A model generated the notes under the pieces. That model ran no database searches and was not told the DNA's origin. It saw only the letters and a program-made list of their open reading frames with translations. Positions 26,874-35,663 of a stretch of DNA of 64,000 nucleotides are shown here, piece after piece (position 1 is the stretch's first letter; the number at the start of each line of letters is the position of its first letter). Position numbers and translations under genes: made by a program. The DNA is from Microbispora rosea (lineage in GTDB: Bacteria > Actinomycetota > Actinomycetes > Streptosporangiales > Streptosporangiaceae), in assembly GCF_900156315.1 (NCBI RefSeq), contig NZ_FTNI01000012.1:151562-215561 (forward strand). Reading direction: 5' to 3'.

Positions 26874-27948
26874 CGCCCCGCCCGGCCCTGGGGTAATCGG
26901 TGTAGCCCCGCGTGTCGCCGCCGTAGAACGTGGCGCTGTCGGCCTCGTTGACCGGGGCGTGGTTCTGCCAGCGCCACACCAGGTCGGGATTGGCGATGAA
27001 GGCCCGGCCCACGGCGACGAGGTCCGCCTGACCACTCCGCACGCGTCGGCGAGCGGTTTTCTCGTCCGTCACGGGCTCCCAGCCGTCGTTGACGATGAGC
27101 GGGCCGCCGAACCGCGTGCGGAGGTCTGCGAGCAGCAGGCTGGACGGATCGCCGATGGTGTGCAGGTACGCCAGGCCCAGCGGCGCGATCCCGTCGATCA
27201 GTGCCCCGTACGTCGCGGCCGTCTCGGCCGGATCGTCCTCGACGGCGCCGTGAAGGTTGGCCGCCGGGGAAATGCGGATCCCCACCCGCTCGCCGCCGAT
27301 CGCCTCGGCCACGGCATGGGCCACCTCGATGACGAACCGGGCTCGTGCCGTGGCGGAGCCGCCGTACGCGTCGGTGCGCCGGTTGCTGGAGGGTGCGAGG
27401 AACTGGTGGAGCAGGTAGCCGTTGGCGGAGTGCAGTTCGACGCCGTCCAGGCCGGCCTCGACGGCCGAGCGCGCCGCATGCGCGTACTCGCCGATGACGG
27501 ACGCCACCTCCGCCGTTTCCAGGGCGCGGGGCACCGGATGCGGCTTGAGGCCGCGCGCGGTGAAGATCTCGCCGGGCGCGGCGACGGCGCTGGGAGCGAC
27601 GGTTTCGTGGCCGTCCTTGTTGTCCGGGTGGGCGATGCGCCCGGTGTGCATGATCTGGGCGACGATGCGGCCGCCTTCCTCGTGCACGGCGTCCGCGACC
27701 CTGCGCCATCCCTCGATCTGCCGGGACGTGTGCAGGCCGGGCGTGTTCAGGTAGCCCTGCCCGGCCGCGCTGGGCTGGACGCCCTCGGTGATGATCAGGC
27801 CCGCGGTCGCCCGCTGCCGATAGTAGGTCGCGGTGATGTCCCGCGGTACGCCCGCTGTCCCGGCCCGGTTGCGGGTCATGGGCGCCATGGCGATGCGGTT
27901 GTCCAGCGTCCACGTGCCGACGGTCACCGGCTCGAACAGGTCTGGCAT
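26845..27948 (-). CDS. Old-yellow-enzyme family alkene reductase
   Basis: FMN-dependent NAD(P)H oxidoreductase of 367 residues that reduces activated C=C bonds or nitro groups. A single TIM barrel is visible: MAPMTRNRAG at 21-30, a substrate-binding pair His173/Asn176 followed by Tyr178 (ELHSANGYLLHQFL), and the barrel end LVAVGRAFIANPDLV. ATG 27948 has AAGGAGAAAATT upstream. It follows the DHA2 exporter on the same strand by about 70 bp, so the pair may form an operon answering to electrophiles or drugs. The 3' end overlaps the conservon GTPase gene tail-to-tail. Confidence 0.94.
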   Translation of the reverse strand: MPDLFEPVTVGTWTLDNRIAMAPMTRNRAGTAGVPRDITATYYRQRATAGLIITEGVQPSAAGQGYLNTPGLHTSRQIEGWRRVADAVHEEGGRIVAQIMHTGRIAHPDNKDGHETVAPSAVAAPGEIFTARGLKPHPVPRALETAEVASVIGEYAHAARSAVEAGLDGVELHSANGYLLHQFLAPSSNRRTDAYGGSATARARFVIEVAHAVAEAIGGERVGIRISPAANLHGAVEDDPAETAATYGALIDGIAPLGLAYLHTIGDPSSLLLADLRTRFGGPLIVNDGWEPVTDEKTARRRVRSGQADLVAVGRAFIANPDLVWRWQNHAPVNEADSATFYGGDTRGYTDYPRAGRGATAGRPSAS

Positions 27949-28017
27949 CGAATTTTCTCCTTGTGAGTGGGATGGGTGCCGCGTAACGGGATGGACGAGC
28001 ACGCGGCGAACCGAACG

Positions 28018-29508
28018 TCAACGGGTGGCGGAGGTACCGGTGGAGGGGACGGATCTCGTGACCATCACCGCGACGAGGACCAGGGCGAGAACGAAGAGCC
28101 CTCCCGCGGCCAGGAAGGCCGTCCGGTAGCCGTGCAGGTAACCGTCCATCGGGACGGCCTGGATCCACTGCCCGGATGCGGACCGCCGCCCGGCGAGGTA
28201 GCCGTTGAGCGCCGCGACATAGAGGGTGTTGAGCAGCGCCGGGCCGAGTGCTCCGCCGATCTGCTGGGTGGTGTTGATCGTGGCGCTGGCGACCCCGGCG
28301 TCCCGCGCCTCGACGCTGGACAGCACGATCGTGGGCAGGGCCAGGAAGAACAGGCCCAGGCCCAGGGCGGTCAGGATCTGGGGTCCCAGAACGCCGGTGA
28401 GGTAGGTCGAGGAACTGTTCAAGGTGGCCAGCCAGAGCATGCCGGCCGCGGCCACCGCGATGCCGCCCACCATCAGAGCCCTGGGACCCAGACGGGTCAC
28501 CAATCCCGCCCCCAGCACCGAGGCGGCGACGATGCCGCCGCTGAAGGGGAGGAAGGCCAGTCCCGCCTGCAGCGGCGTATAGCCGAGGTCGACCTGGAGG
28601 TAGTAGGTCAGAAACAGCAGCATGCCGAACATGCCGGCGCCGGTCAACAGGGAGGCCAGGAGCGATCCCGCGCGGTCGCGGTGCCGTACGACCCGCAGGG
28701 GCAGCAGCGGGTGTGCGGCGCGCCGTTCGACGGCGACGAAGGCGGCCAGCAGGACGACCCCGGCCGCCGGCAGGGCCAGGACCGCTCCGATGTGCCGGCC
28801 CGCTCCCTCCGCGGCTTCGGTGAAGCCGTACACGAGAGCCACCAGACCACCCGTGACCAGGACGGCTCCCGGGATGTCGTAACGGCGCCGGCCCTCGGCC
28901 CGGCTCGCGCGGATGGCCGGCACCGCGGCGAGTGCCGCGACCAGGGCGATCGGAGTGTTGATGAACAGGCACCAGCGCCAGTCGGCGTACTGCGTCAACA
29001 CACCGCCGAGGATCAGACCGGCCGCTCCGCCACCGCCCTGGAGGGCGCCGTAGACGCCGAACGCCTTCGCGCGCTCCCGGGGATCGGTGAAGGTCACGCT
29101 GATCAGTGACAACGCGGCCGGGGCGAGCAGGGCCGCGAACACTCCCTGAAGCGCGCGGGCGGCGAAGAGCGTCAGCCCGTTGGGGGCGAGGCCGCCGAGC
29201 ACGGAGACGGCGGCGAAACCGACCAGCCCGATCAGGAAGACCCGCTTGCGGCCGGCGAAGTCCGCGATGCGGCCGCCGAGGAGCAGCAGTCCACCGAAGG
29301 CCAGCGTGTAGGCGGTGACCATCCACTGCCGGTCCGCGTCGGCGATGCCCAGCTCGCGCTGTGCGTGGGGCAGTGCGATGTTCACCACGGAGGCGTCCAG
29401 CACCACCATCAGCGTCGCCAGGGAGATCACCGTCAGGGCGGCCCAGCGGCGCGGATCGGAGTCGCGGGTGCCCGGCTGCTGCCGCGTACTACTGGAGTCG
29501 GTGGTCAT
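28018..29508 (-). CDS. DHA2-family MFS exporter
   Basis: Inner-membrane drug/proton antiporter of 496 residues, 14-helix type. Helix 1 motif LMVVLDASVVNIALPHAQ, the loop GGRIADFAGRKRVFLIG and AARALQGVFAALLAPAALS are clear. ATG 29508 is preceded by GAGGA. It diverges from an XRE-cupin regulator at 29696, the likely controller, and precedes the ene-reductase gene on the same strand. Confidence 0.93.
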   Translation of the reverse strand: MTTDSSSTRQQPGTRDSDPRRWAALTVISLATLMVVLDASVVNIALPHAQRELGIADADRQWMVTAYTLAFGGLLLLGGRIADFAGRKRVFLIGLVGFAAVSVLGGLAPNGLTLFAARALQGVFAALLAPAALSLISVTFTDPRERAKAFGVYGALQGGGGAAGLILGGVLTQYADWRWCLFINTPIALVAALAAVPAIRASRAEGRRRYDIPGAVLVTGGLVALVYGFTEAAEGAGRHIGAVLALPAAGVVLLAAFVAVERRAAHPLLPLRVVRHRDRAGSLLASLLTGAGMFGMLLFLTYYLQVDLGYTPLQAGLAFLPFSGGIVAASVLGAGLVTRLGPRALMVGGIAVAAAGMLWLATLNSSSTYLTGVLGPQILTALGLGLFFLALPTIVLSSVEARDAGVASATINTTQQIGGALGPALLNTLYVAALNGYLAGRRSASGQWIQAVPMDGYLHGYRTAFLAAGGLFVLALVLVAVMVTRSVPSTGTSATR

Positions 29509-29695
29509 CGAAAAGTCCTCACGAGTTACGGGATCGGGGCGGCTCCCGGGCCGCCTCGGCGCGAAGACCGGGCACGCAGACGGGAGCAGGCAGAGGCCCA
29601 GGGCGGCGGTCCGGCCGGCCCGCAGGCATGGTCGAGAGTGACCCGCCCCCTGCTCCCGTTGCAATTTCTCATGCCGTTTCGGCAAGCTGGTCGGC

Positions 29696-30271
29696 ATGGA
29701 CCAGCTCAAAGACGTCCTCGCCGCCGTCGGGCCGAAGCTGCGTGACCTGCGCAAACAGCGCGGTGTCACATTGGCCGACCTGTCACGGACCACCGGCATC
29801 TCGGAAAGCACGCTGTCGCGGCTGGAGAGCGGAAGCCGCCGGCCAAACCTGGAGCTACTGCTCCCCCTGGCCCACGCCTACGGCGTCCCCCTTGACGAGT
29901 TGGTCGGCGCCCCGCGCACCGGCGACCCGCGCGTGCATCTGCGCCCGGTGCACCGCCTCGGCATGACCTTCGTCCCGCTGACGCGCCGGGCCGGCGGCAT
30001 GCAGGCGTACAAGCTGGTCATCCCAGCAGGTCACGACGAGGTCGAGCCCGACCTGAAGACGCACGAGGGCTATGAGTGGCTCTACGTCCTCGAAGGCCGG
30101 CTGCGACTGCTCCTCGACGACCGGGATCTGGTGCTCAAGCCCGGCGAGGTGGCCGAGTTCGACACCCACGTCCCCCACTGGCTGGGGTCGGCCGACGCGC
30201 GCCCCGTCGAACTGCTCGTCCTGTTCGGTCCGCAGGGCGAACGCGCCCACTTGCGTGCCCGTCCCGCCTGA
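29696..30271 (+). CDS. XRE-family regulator with cupin domain
   Basis: Regulator of 191 residues. The N-terminal helix-turn-helix (VTLADLSRTTGISESTLSRLE) is joined to a C-terminal cupin barrel (HEGYEWLYVLEGRL, then KPGEVAEFDTHVPHWLG) that probably senses a small ligand. This is the PuuR/SutR-like architecture. It is divergent from the DHA2 exporter and ene-reductase genes, about 190 bp apart, and probably represses them. Confidence 0.92.
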   Translation: MDQLKDVLAAVGPKLRDLRKQRGVTLADLSRTTGISESTLSRLESGSRRPNLELLLPLAHAYGVPLDELVGAPRTGDPRVHLRPVHRLGMTFVPLTRRAGGMQAYKLVIPAGHDEVEPDLKTHEGYEWLYVLEGRLRLLLDDRDLVLKPGEVAEFDTHVPHWLGSADARPVELLVLFGPQGERAHLRARPA

Positions 30272-30327
30272 AGCGACGTCGCGCACCGGCCGGCGCCCCG
30301 GACCGCCGCGCGCTCGATCACGGGTTT

Positions 30328-31278
30328 TCACCAGTGGCGGGCCTCTTGCACCAGCCGGTCCCGTACGAGGGTGACCTGGCGGCGTTCGGGCGCGCCCGCC
30401 CTCTGCGCGAGGAAGCCGGTGTTGATGGGCGGGTCGTCCGGGTCGAGGAGCGCCACGAGTTCACCGGCGCCGAGTTCGCCGGCACACAGATAGCGAGGCA
30501 GCACGGTGATCCCGGCTCCGGCGACGACGGCCGACAGCACACCGCGCAGATCGGGGACGACCACCGCGGGCGACCTGGTCAGGCGCGTACGGAAAACGTG
30601 GCGCCAATACCGGCGGAGGATGGGCACATCCTCGGCATAGGCGACCAGCGGGGCATCGTGCAGCGGCCCGGGGTCGTCGCAGCCGACAGGCCCGATCCGG
30701 TCCGCCCAGACAGGCGCGGCCACCAGCACGAACTCCTCGTCCATGAGCGGTACGGCTACCACGGTGCGGCCCCGTGGGCGGATCGCCGAGAGAACCAGGT
30801 CGAAACGCCCCGCGCGCAGGCCCTCCAGCAGGTCGTCGGCCAGCCCGGCCGTGACTCGCAGCCGCAGGCCCTGGTCGACCAGCGGTGCCAGGGCGGGCAG
30901 GACCCGCGCGCTCAGCACCTCGGCCGGACCCCCGAGATGCACCGGCTCGGAGGACTCGTCGCCGGAGCGGCCTCGTCCGGCCACCACCGCCAGTTGGTCC
31001 AGCGGGCCCGCGACCTGCGCGGCCAGTTCGTCGGCCACCGACGTGGCGGCCACTCCTCTCGGCAGCCGTTCGAACAACTGGCGATCGAGCTGTTCCTCCA
31101 GAGCGCGTACCTGACTCGTCACGGTCGGCTGGGACAGCCCCAGCAGCGCGCCCGCCGCGGTGAAGGAACCGGCGCGATACACGGCGAGGAACGTCCGCAG
31201 CAGCATCAGATCCAGGGGCCCACCTGCTGCCCGGCCTCCCACGACAGCGACTGAGGTATCGGCCTGCCTATGGCTCAT
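30328..31278 (-). CDS. LysR-family transcriptional regulator
   Basis: Regulator of up to 316 residues. The helix-turn-helix begins at LMLLRTFLAVYRAGSFTAAG and continues AALLGLSQPTVTSQVRALEE; the effector domain ends with GVLSAVVAGAGITVLPRYL. Homology begins near residue 24, so the true start may be the in-frame ATG at residue 25 (31206) rather than 31278. It is divergent from the DJ-1/PfpI gene, the presumed target along with the SDR beyond it. Confidence 0.9.
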   Translation of the reverse strand: MSHRQADTSVAVVGGRAAGGPLDLMLLRTFLAVYRAGSFTAAGALLGLSQPTVTSQVRALEEQLDRQLFERLPRGVAATSVADELAAQVAGPLDQLAVVAGRGRSGDESSEPVHLGGPAEVLSARVLPALAPLVDQGLRLRVTAGLADDLLEGLRAGRFDLVLSAIRPRGRTVVAVPLMDEEFVLVAAPVWADRIGPVGCDDPGPLHDAPLVAYAEDVPILRRYWRHVFRTRLTRSPAVVVPDLRGVLSAVVAGAGITVLPRYLCAGELGAGELVALLDPDDPPINTGFLAQRAGAPERRQVTLVRDRLVQEARHW

Positions 31279-31292
31279 AGAGCCGATGCTAT
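31277..31292. promoter_or_regulatory. Possible LysR box (ATAG-N8-CTAT)
   Basis: A short dyad ATAG (31277-31280) and CTAT (31289-31292) sits between the LysR gene and its divergent neighbour. The spacing and A/T ends fit the loose LysR pattern. It touches the annotated LysR start codon and makes more sense if the downstream start is used. Confidence 0.3.
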
Positions 31293-31408
31293 TGGTTCGC
31301 TGATGTCTGCGCGGCCTACGATCCAGCTCGTTCCCGCTGACGGGCAGCAGAACACCGTCAGCTCACCCACCTCGCCTTCTGCGAGGACCGCGGAAAAGAG
31401 CACGAGTG

Positions 31409-32104
31409 ATGGCGAAGATTCTTTTCGTGATGAGCGGTGCGCGCCACCTGACGCTGGCCGACGGCACCGAGCATCCGACCGGCTTCTGGGCCGAGGAGTT
31501 CGCGGCTCCATACCTGGCGTTCACCGCGGCCGGGCACGAGGTGATCGTCGCCACGCCCGGCGGTGTCGTGCCGACGGTCGACCAGGCGAGCCTCGCCCCC
31601 GAGGTCAACGGCGGCCAGGACGGCACGGACGCTATCGCCGCCACGCTCCGGTCCACCGAGGAGCTCCGGAGCCCGATCGCGCTGGAAGGCATCGATCCGG
31701 CCCGGTACGCCGCGGTGTTCTACCCCGGTGGGCACGGCCCGATGGAGGATCTGGCGGCCGACGCGGACTCGGCTCGCGTCCTGGCCGCCGCCATGGACGC
31801 GGACATGCCGGTGGGCCTGGTCTGCCACGGTCTGGCCGCCCTCCTGGCCACCGGGCGCCCGGACGGCACCTCGCCGTTCACCGGCTACCAGGTCACCGGC
31901 TTCACCAAGGAGGAGGAGACCCTGGCCGGGCTCGCCGACCGGGTGAAGTGGCTCCTGGAGGACCGCCTGGTCGCCCTGGGCGTGCGATTCTCCGCAGGCG
32001 AGCCCTGGGCGCCGCACGTGGTCGTCGACCGCAACGTATACACCGGGCAGAACCCCGCCTCGTCCGCGCCGCTGGCCGCCGAACTGCTCAAGACCCTCGG
32101 CTGA
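31409..32104 (+). CDS. DJ-1/PfpI-family (Hsp31-like) protein
   Basis: Type 1 glutamine amidotransferase fold, 231 residues, typical of the Hsp31/YhbO-like chaperone-glyoxalase branch. The nucleophile-elbow cysteine lies in GLVCHGLAALL, and the preceding FYPGGHGPMEDL supplies the conserved Gly/Glu segment. Members act as glyoxalases, deglycases or stress chaperones; which applies is not known. ATG 31409 is preferred over the adjoining GTG 31406. It is followed by the remnant of an MFS gene and an SDR gene. Confidence 0.9.
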   Translation: MAKILFVMSGARHLTLADGTEHPTGFWAEEFAAPYLAFTAAGHEVIVATPGGVVPTVDQASLAPEVNGGQDGTDAIAATLRSTEELRSPIALEGIDPARYAAVFYPGGHGPMEDLAADADSARVLAAAMDADMPVGLVCHGLAALLATGRPDGTSPFTGYQVTGFTKEEETLAGLADRVKWLLEDRLVALGVRFSAGEPWAPHVVVDRNVYTGQNPASSAPLAAELLKTLG

Positions 32105-32409
32105 CCCCTGCGCCGGTCCCTGCGCCGGCTCTCGTTCCGGTCCTCGGCCTCGGCGCGATGGTCGTCTCGATGATGCAGACGCTGACCGTGCCGATCCTCG
32201 GAGTCATCCGGCGAGAACCCGCGGAGCACCTCCCCACCCGGGCGTCCCCCCTGCCCGCCGAAGGCCGGTTCACGGTGTGCTTCGCCCTGGGCGCAGGCGC
32301 GTTCGTCCTCGTCGTGCTCGTGGCCCTGGCCGGGCTGACCAACGCCCGCGCCGTCGTCCGCCCACGGCACGGAACGCGACTACCAGAAAGGTGGAAGACA
32401 TGGCACTGA
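32105..32409 (+). pseudogene. Internally deleted MFS transporter remnant
   Basis: A frame just after the DJ-1 gene reads LVPVLGLGAMVVSMMQTLTV, which matches the first helix of DHA2 exporters. After about 20 linker residues it reads RFTVCFALGAGAFVLVVLV, which resembles the last helix of the same family. Some 400 residues between them are missing. The frame ends by overlapping the SDR start. An intact exporter probably once lay here, paralleling the reductase-exporter pairing at 28 kb. Alternatively it could be a real two-helix protein starting at ATG 32158. Confidence 0.55.
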
Positions 32410-33191
32410 TTCTCATCACCGGCGCATCGGACGGGCTCGGCCGCGCGCTCGCCGAAGACCTCGCCGCCAGTGGGCACCGGCTGCTGCTGCACGGACGAGA
32501 CGCCCGGCGGCTCGCCGAAGTGGCCGAGGCCACCGGCGGCGAGACGTTCACCGCCGACTTCTCCTCCCTCGCCGAGGTCCGGCGTCTCGCCGCGCGGATC
32601 GCCGAGGCCCACGACCGGCTGGACGTGCTCGTCAACAACGCCGGGATCGGGTTCCACGTCGAAGGGACATCCCGGCAGCTGTCGGCCGACGGGCATGAAC
32701 TGCGCCTGGCGGTCAACTATCTCGCGCCGGTGCTGCTCACCCGGGAACTGCTTGGGCTGCTTCGCCGAGCCGCACCCTCCCGGGTCGTCAACGTCGCCTC
32801 GATCGGCCAGCAGCCGATCGACTTCGACGATCCGCAGCTCGAACGCGGATACACCGACGTCGCCGCCTACTGCCGCTCCAAACTCGCACTCATCTGCCAC
32901 ACCCGCGATCTGGCCGAGGAACTCGAGGGGAGCGGTGTCACGGTGAACAGCATTCACCCTGCCACGTACATGCCGACGGCCATGTCCAGGAGATCCGGCA
33001 TGGAGGTCGTCGACGCGCTGGAGAAAGGGGTGGCCGCCACCCGGCGTCTGGTGGACGCGCCGGAACCGGCCGAGATCACCGGCCGTTACTTCGACGGCGA
33101 GAAGGAGGCGCGGGCCTCCGAAGAGGCGTACGACCCGGACTACCGCCGCCGCCTTCGCGAACTGACCCGGAAGATGGTGGCGGACGTCTGA
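32400..33191 (+). CDS. Short-chain dehydrogenase/reductase
   Basis: NAD(P)-dependent oxidoreductase of 263 residues. The cofactor loop TGASDGLG is at 7-14 and NNAG at 79-82. The active site is complete: Ser134 (NVASI), Tyr157 and Lys161 (YCRSK). ATG 32400 follows AAGGTGG. It lies downstream of the DJ-1 gene and the transporter remnant, and may be under the LysR regulator at 30328. Confidence 0.93.
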   Translation: MALILITGASDGLGRALAEDLAASGHRLLLHGRDARRLAEVAEATGGETFTADFSSLAEVRRLAARIAEAHDRLDVLVNNAGIGFHVEGTSRQLSADGHELRLAVNYLAPVLLTRELLGLLRRAAPSRVVNVASIGQQPIDFDDPQLERGYTDVAAYCRSKLALICHTRDLAEELEGSGVTVNSIHPATYMPTAMSRRSGMEVVDALEKGVAATRRLVDAPEPAEITGRYFDGEKEARASEEAYDPDYRRRLRELTRKMVADV

Positions 33192-33303
33192 CACCCCGGC
33201 CGGACGCGCTCCTGCGGCGGCCGGGAACCGCCCCGGCGCCTCCGACGACCGCCGCTCACGATGGCGGCGGCCGCCCGGCGCCGAGCGACCCGGCGCGTTC
33301 CCG

Positions 33304-33516
33304 CTACTTCGCGCCGTCCTCGGACAGGGTGTGCGCGACGAGGGCGTTCGCATGACCGTGCCCCAGCCCATGCTCGGCCTTGAGCCAGGAGACGAGTTCC
33401 ATGTGCTTGGTCAGCGGGGAGCTGCGGATCAGCTCCTTCCACTCGGCGATCGGCCGGCCGTACTTCTTCTCGATCGAGGGGAAATAGCTGGCGGGGCCCT
33501 TCACGGCTTCGGTCAT
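33304..33516 (-). CDS. DUF4287 small protein
   Basis: Cytoplasmic protein of 70 residues that matches the DUF4287 pattern: MTEAVKGPASYFPSIEKKYG, then ELVSWLKAEHGLGHGHANALVAH. The function of the family is unknown; the domain also appears fused to DUF5655. It diverges from the PLP-enzyme gene, about 130 bp apart. Confidence 0.85.
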   Translation of the reverse strand: MTEAVKGPASYFPSIEKKYGRPIAEWKELIRSSPLTKHMELVSWLKAEHGLGHGHANALVAHTLSEDGAK

Positions 33517-33644
33517 ACGATGTCCTGTCCGTCCTTAATCATGGTCAAATGCCGCGAGCGACAGTGTGCCAAACAGCGGCACGGACGGCGTACCCCCCGG
33601 AGGTCTGAGGTCGCCCGGGGAACGGCGATGACAGGAGGACGACC

Positions 33645-34670
33645 ATGCCCGACGGATGGGCGGCCGAGGCCGTCGCCCGTTTGGACCGGGAGCGCGAAGA
33701 CGCCGGCACGACGCCGCTTCGCGAGTTTCCGCTGCCTGGGGCGTGGGGCATGCGGCTGCGGCTGAAGGACGAGTCGGCGCAGCCCACCGGTGGGCTGAAG
33801 CACCGGCTGGCCCGCGCCCTGTTCGCCCAGGCGATCACCGACGGGCGGATCACCGAGGGGACCACCGTGGTCGACGCCACCGGCGGTCCCATGGCCGTCG
33901 CCGAGGCCTACTTCGCCCGGCTGCTCGGCCTGCCGTACATCGCGGTGATGCCGAAGAAGTCCTCCGGGGCGGGCGTCGAGCGGCTCGGCGGGACGTGCAG
34001 GTACGTCGACCCGCCGCTCGCGGTGTACGAGGAGGCCGCCCGCCTGTCCGGAGAGATCGGGGGTCACTACCTCGACCACTACCGGTCCGCCGCCGAGGTC
34101 GACTGGCGCGGCGCGAGCCTGGCCGACGAGCTGTTCAGGCAGCTCGGCGAGTGTCCCCGCTGGATCGTGGTCGGGGCGGGCACCGGAGCGACGTCCGCCG
34201 CGATCGGACGCCGCCTGCGGGCCGACGGCCTGGAGGGAAGGCTGGCCGTGGCCGATCCGGAGAACTCCGCCTACTTCCCCGGCTGGGCCACCGGCGCCCC
34301 CGACTACGCCACGGGCATGCCAAGCCGCATCGAGGGCGTCGGCCGGCCGCGGATGGAGCCCGCTTTCGACGCCGAGGTCGTCGACCTGGTCGTCCCCGTG
34401 CCCGACGCCGCGAGCGTGGCCGCCGCCCGGCGCGTACGGCAGGTGACCGGGCTCGCGGTCGGCGCCGCCACGGGGACGAACCTGTGGGCCGCTCTCGAAC
34501 TGATCACCCGGATGCGCGACCGGGGCGAGCGCGGCGAGGTGGTCGGCGTGATCGGCGACGCGGGCGAGCGCCACCTCGCGACCTGTCACGACGACGCCTG
34601 GGCGGCGGCCAGGGGCCTCGACTGGCGGCCGTACGCCGAGCGCCTGCGCGACCTGCTCGGCGACCCCTGA
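33645..34670 (+). CDS. PLP-dependent cysteine synthase/desulfhydrase-like enzyme (fold type II)
   Basis: Protein of 341 residues in the cysteine synthase superfamily. The PLP-binding lysine is Lys52 in QPTGGLKHRLA, where ordinary cysteine synthases have TGSxKDR. The cofactor phosphate loop reads VGAGTGATSAAIGRRL. The replaced substrate loops and the long C-terminus resemble the Cds1-like cysteine desulfhydrase group of actinobacteria, so it may release sulfide from cysteine rather than make cysteine. ATG 33645 follows AGGAGGACGACC. It is monocistronic. Confidence 0.85.
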   Translation: MPDGWAAEAVARLDREREDAGTTPLREFPLPGAWGMRLRLKDESAQPTGGLKHRLARALFAQAITDGRITEGTTVVDATGGPMAVAEAYFARLLGLPYIAVMPKKSSGAGVERLGGTCRYVDPPLAVYEEAARLSGEIGGHYLDHYRSAAEVDWRGASLADELFRQLGECPRWIVVGAGTGATSAAIGRRLRADGLEGRLAVADPENSAYFPGWATGAPDYATGMPSRIEGVGRPRMEPAFDAEVVDLVVPVPDAASVAAARRVRQVTGLAVGAATGTNLWAALELITRMRDRGERGEVVGVIGDAGERHLATCHDDAWAAARGLDWRPYAERLRDLLGDP

Positions 34671-34786
34671 CACCCCCCGCGCCTGCCCGTCGGCCTCAGC
34701 GGGCGGCCCGACGGCAGAGGGGCCGCACGCCGGGCCGTGCGGCGCCCCCGCGCCCGCACGATCCGGCATGCGGCCCTTCCGGCCGG

Positions 34787-34863
34787 CGGTGAACACAGCT
34801 CGGCGGTGAACCCAGCTCAGTGGTGGACACAGCTCAGCGGTGGACACAGCTCAGCGGTGGACC
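34787..34863. repeat. 17-bp tandem repeat at the 3' end of the DUF998 gene
   Basis: Four 17-bp units (34787, 34804, 34821 and 34838; consensus CGGTGGACACAGCTCAG) and a partial fifth. The stop codon of the DUF998 gene (34851-34853) lies in unit four, so the last codons and the 3' untranslated region are built from the same repeat. Confidence 0.9.
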
Positions 34864-35516
34864 AGGAAGTCGCGCGCGGCGCGCCGGCCACCGATCCGGC
34901 CGCCGATCCGCCCCCTGAGCGACGGCCCCCACGTGAGCTGCGCGAGCCGTACGGCGAGCACTCCGAGGACGGCCACCTCGGCGGTCAGCAGCAGCCGTTC
35001 CACCAGGCCGATCATGACGCCGTGACCGGGCAGGGCGACGTACGTGATGGCCGCCAGGCCGAGACCGGAGGCGAGCGTCAGCCACTCCAGCGGGCGGGCG
35101 GCGGCCTTCCACCGCTCGTCCCGTCCCAGGCGGCCCACCAACTGGATCGCGGCGATGGGCACGCTCACGAAGGCCGCCGCCGACAGGGCGCCGTGGATCT
35201 CCCCCTGCCAGACGGTGCCCGACGGGACCACGGCCGCGCCGATGAGCGAGACGCTCCACAGGCCGATCAGGCGGGCGGGCCAGCCGTGCACCGGGGCGTC
35301 GAGCGCGCGCATACCGGCCAGCAGCGCGAGCGAGGCCAGGCCGAGGACGGCCATGGCCGTCTCGATGACGCCGCCCTCGTCGTGGGCGGCGTACTGGCTG
35401 ATCGTCATGGAGACGGGGTCCAGGGAGGAATCCCCGCTCACCTGCGCCGCCACCACGGTGACGACCGCGAGCAGGATGCCGCCGCCGGCGAGCAGGGGAT
35501 AGAGCCTCTTGACCAT
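34851..35516 (-). CDS. DUF998 membrane protein
   Basis: Integral membrane protein of 221 residues with six predicted helices. The first (LYPLLAGGGILLAVVTVVAAQV) is followed by the conserved loop SLDPVSMTISQYAAHDEGGVI, and the last are near VERLLLTAEVAVLGVLAVRL. Function unknown. The C-terminus is basic (GRIGGRIGGRRAARDF). ATG 35516 was chosen over an upstream ATG because the first helix starts there. The 3' end is formed by a tandem repeat. Confidence 0.85.
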   Translation of the reverse strand: MVKRLYPLLAGGGILLAVVTVVAAQVSGDSSLDPVSMTISQYAAHDEGGVIETAMAVLGLASLALLAGMRALDAPVHGWPARLIGLWSVSLIGAAVVPSGTVWQGEIHGALSAAAFVSVPIAAIQLVGRLGRDERWKAAARPLEWLTLASGLGLAAITYVALPGHGVMIGLVERLLLTAEVAVLGVLAVRLAQLTWGPSLRGRIGGRIGGRRAARDFLVHR

Positions 35517-35597
35517 AAGGTGAGGATCCCGCGTACAGCCCGTTTCTAACATCCGGGACAACGCGTAGATCCCCCCGAGAAGGGGTCAGGGTCGTCT

Positions 35598-35660
35598 CAG
35601 GGTGGGGCCCAGAATTTCGGGTGCGTCCCTTGGAGGACGCACCCGGGGCCCCACCTCTGA
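35598..35660. terminator. Two-tier hairpin after the xylAB operon
   Basis: The outer stem GGTGGGGCCC (35602-35611) pairs with 35647-35656. An inner stem CGGGTGCGTCC (35619-35629) pairs with 35636-35646 around a six-base loop. TCAG/CTGA extend the base. It begins just beyond the xylB stop (35664), so it probably ends xylAB transcription. Confidence 0.8.
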
Positions 35661-35663
35661 CGT

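Noticed and set aside
26845..33191. Biosynthetic gene cluster of oxidoreductases and exporters
   Set aside because: No core synthase, terpene cyclase, peptide precursor or NRPS/PKS is present; the genes look like separate detoxification units.
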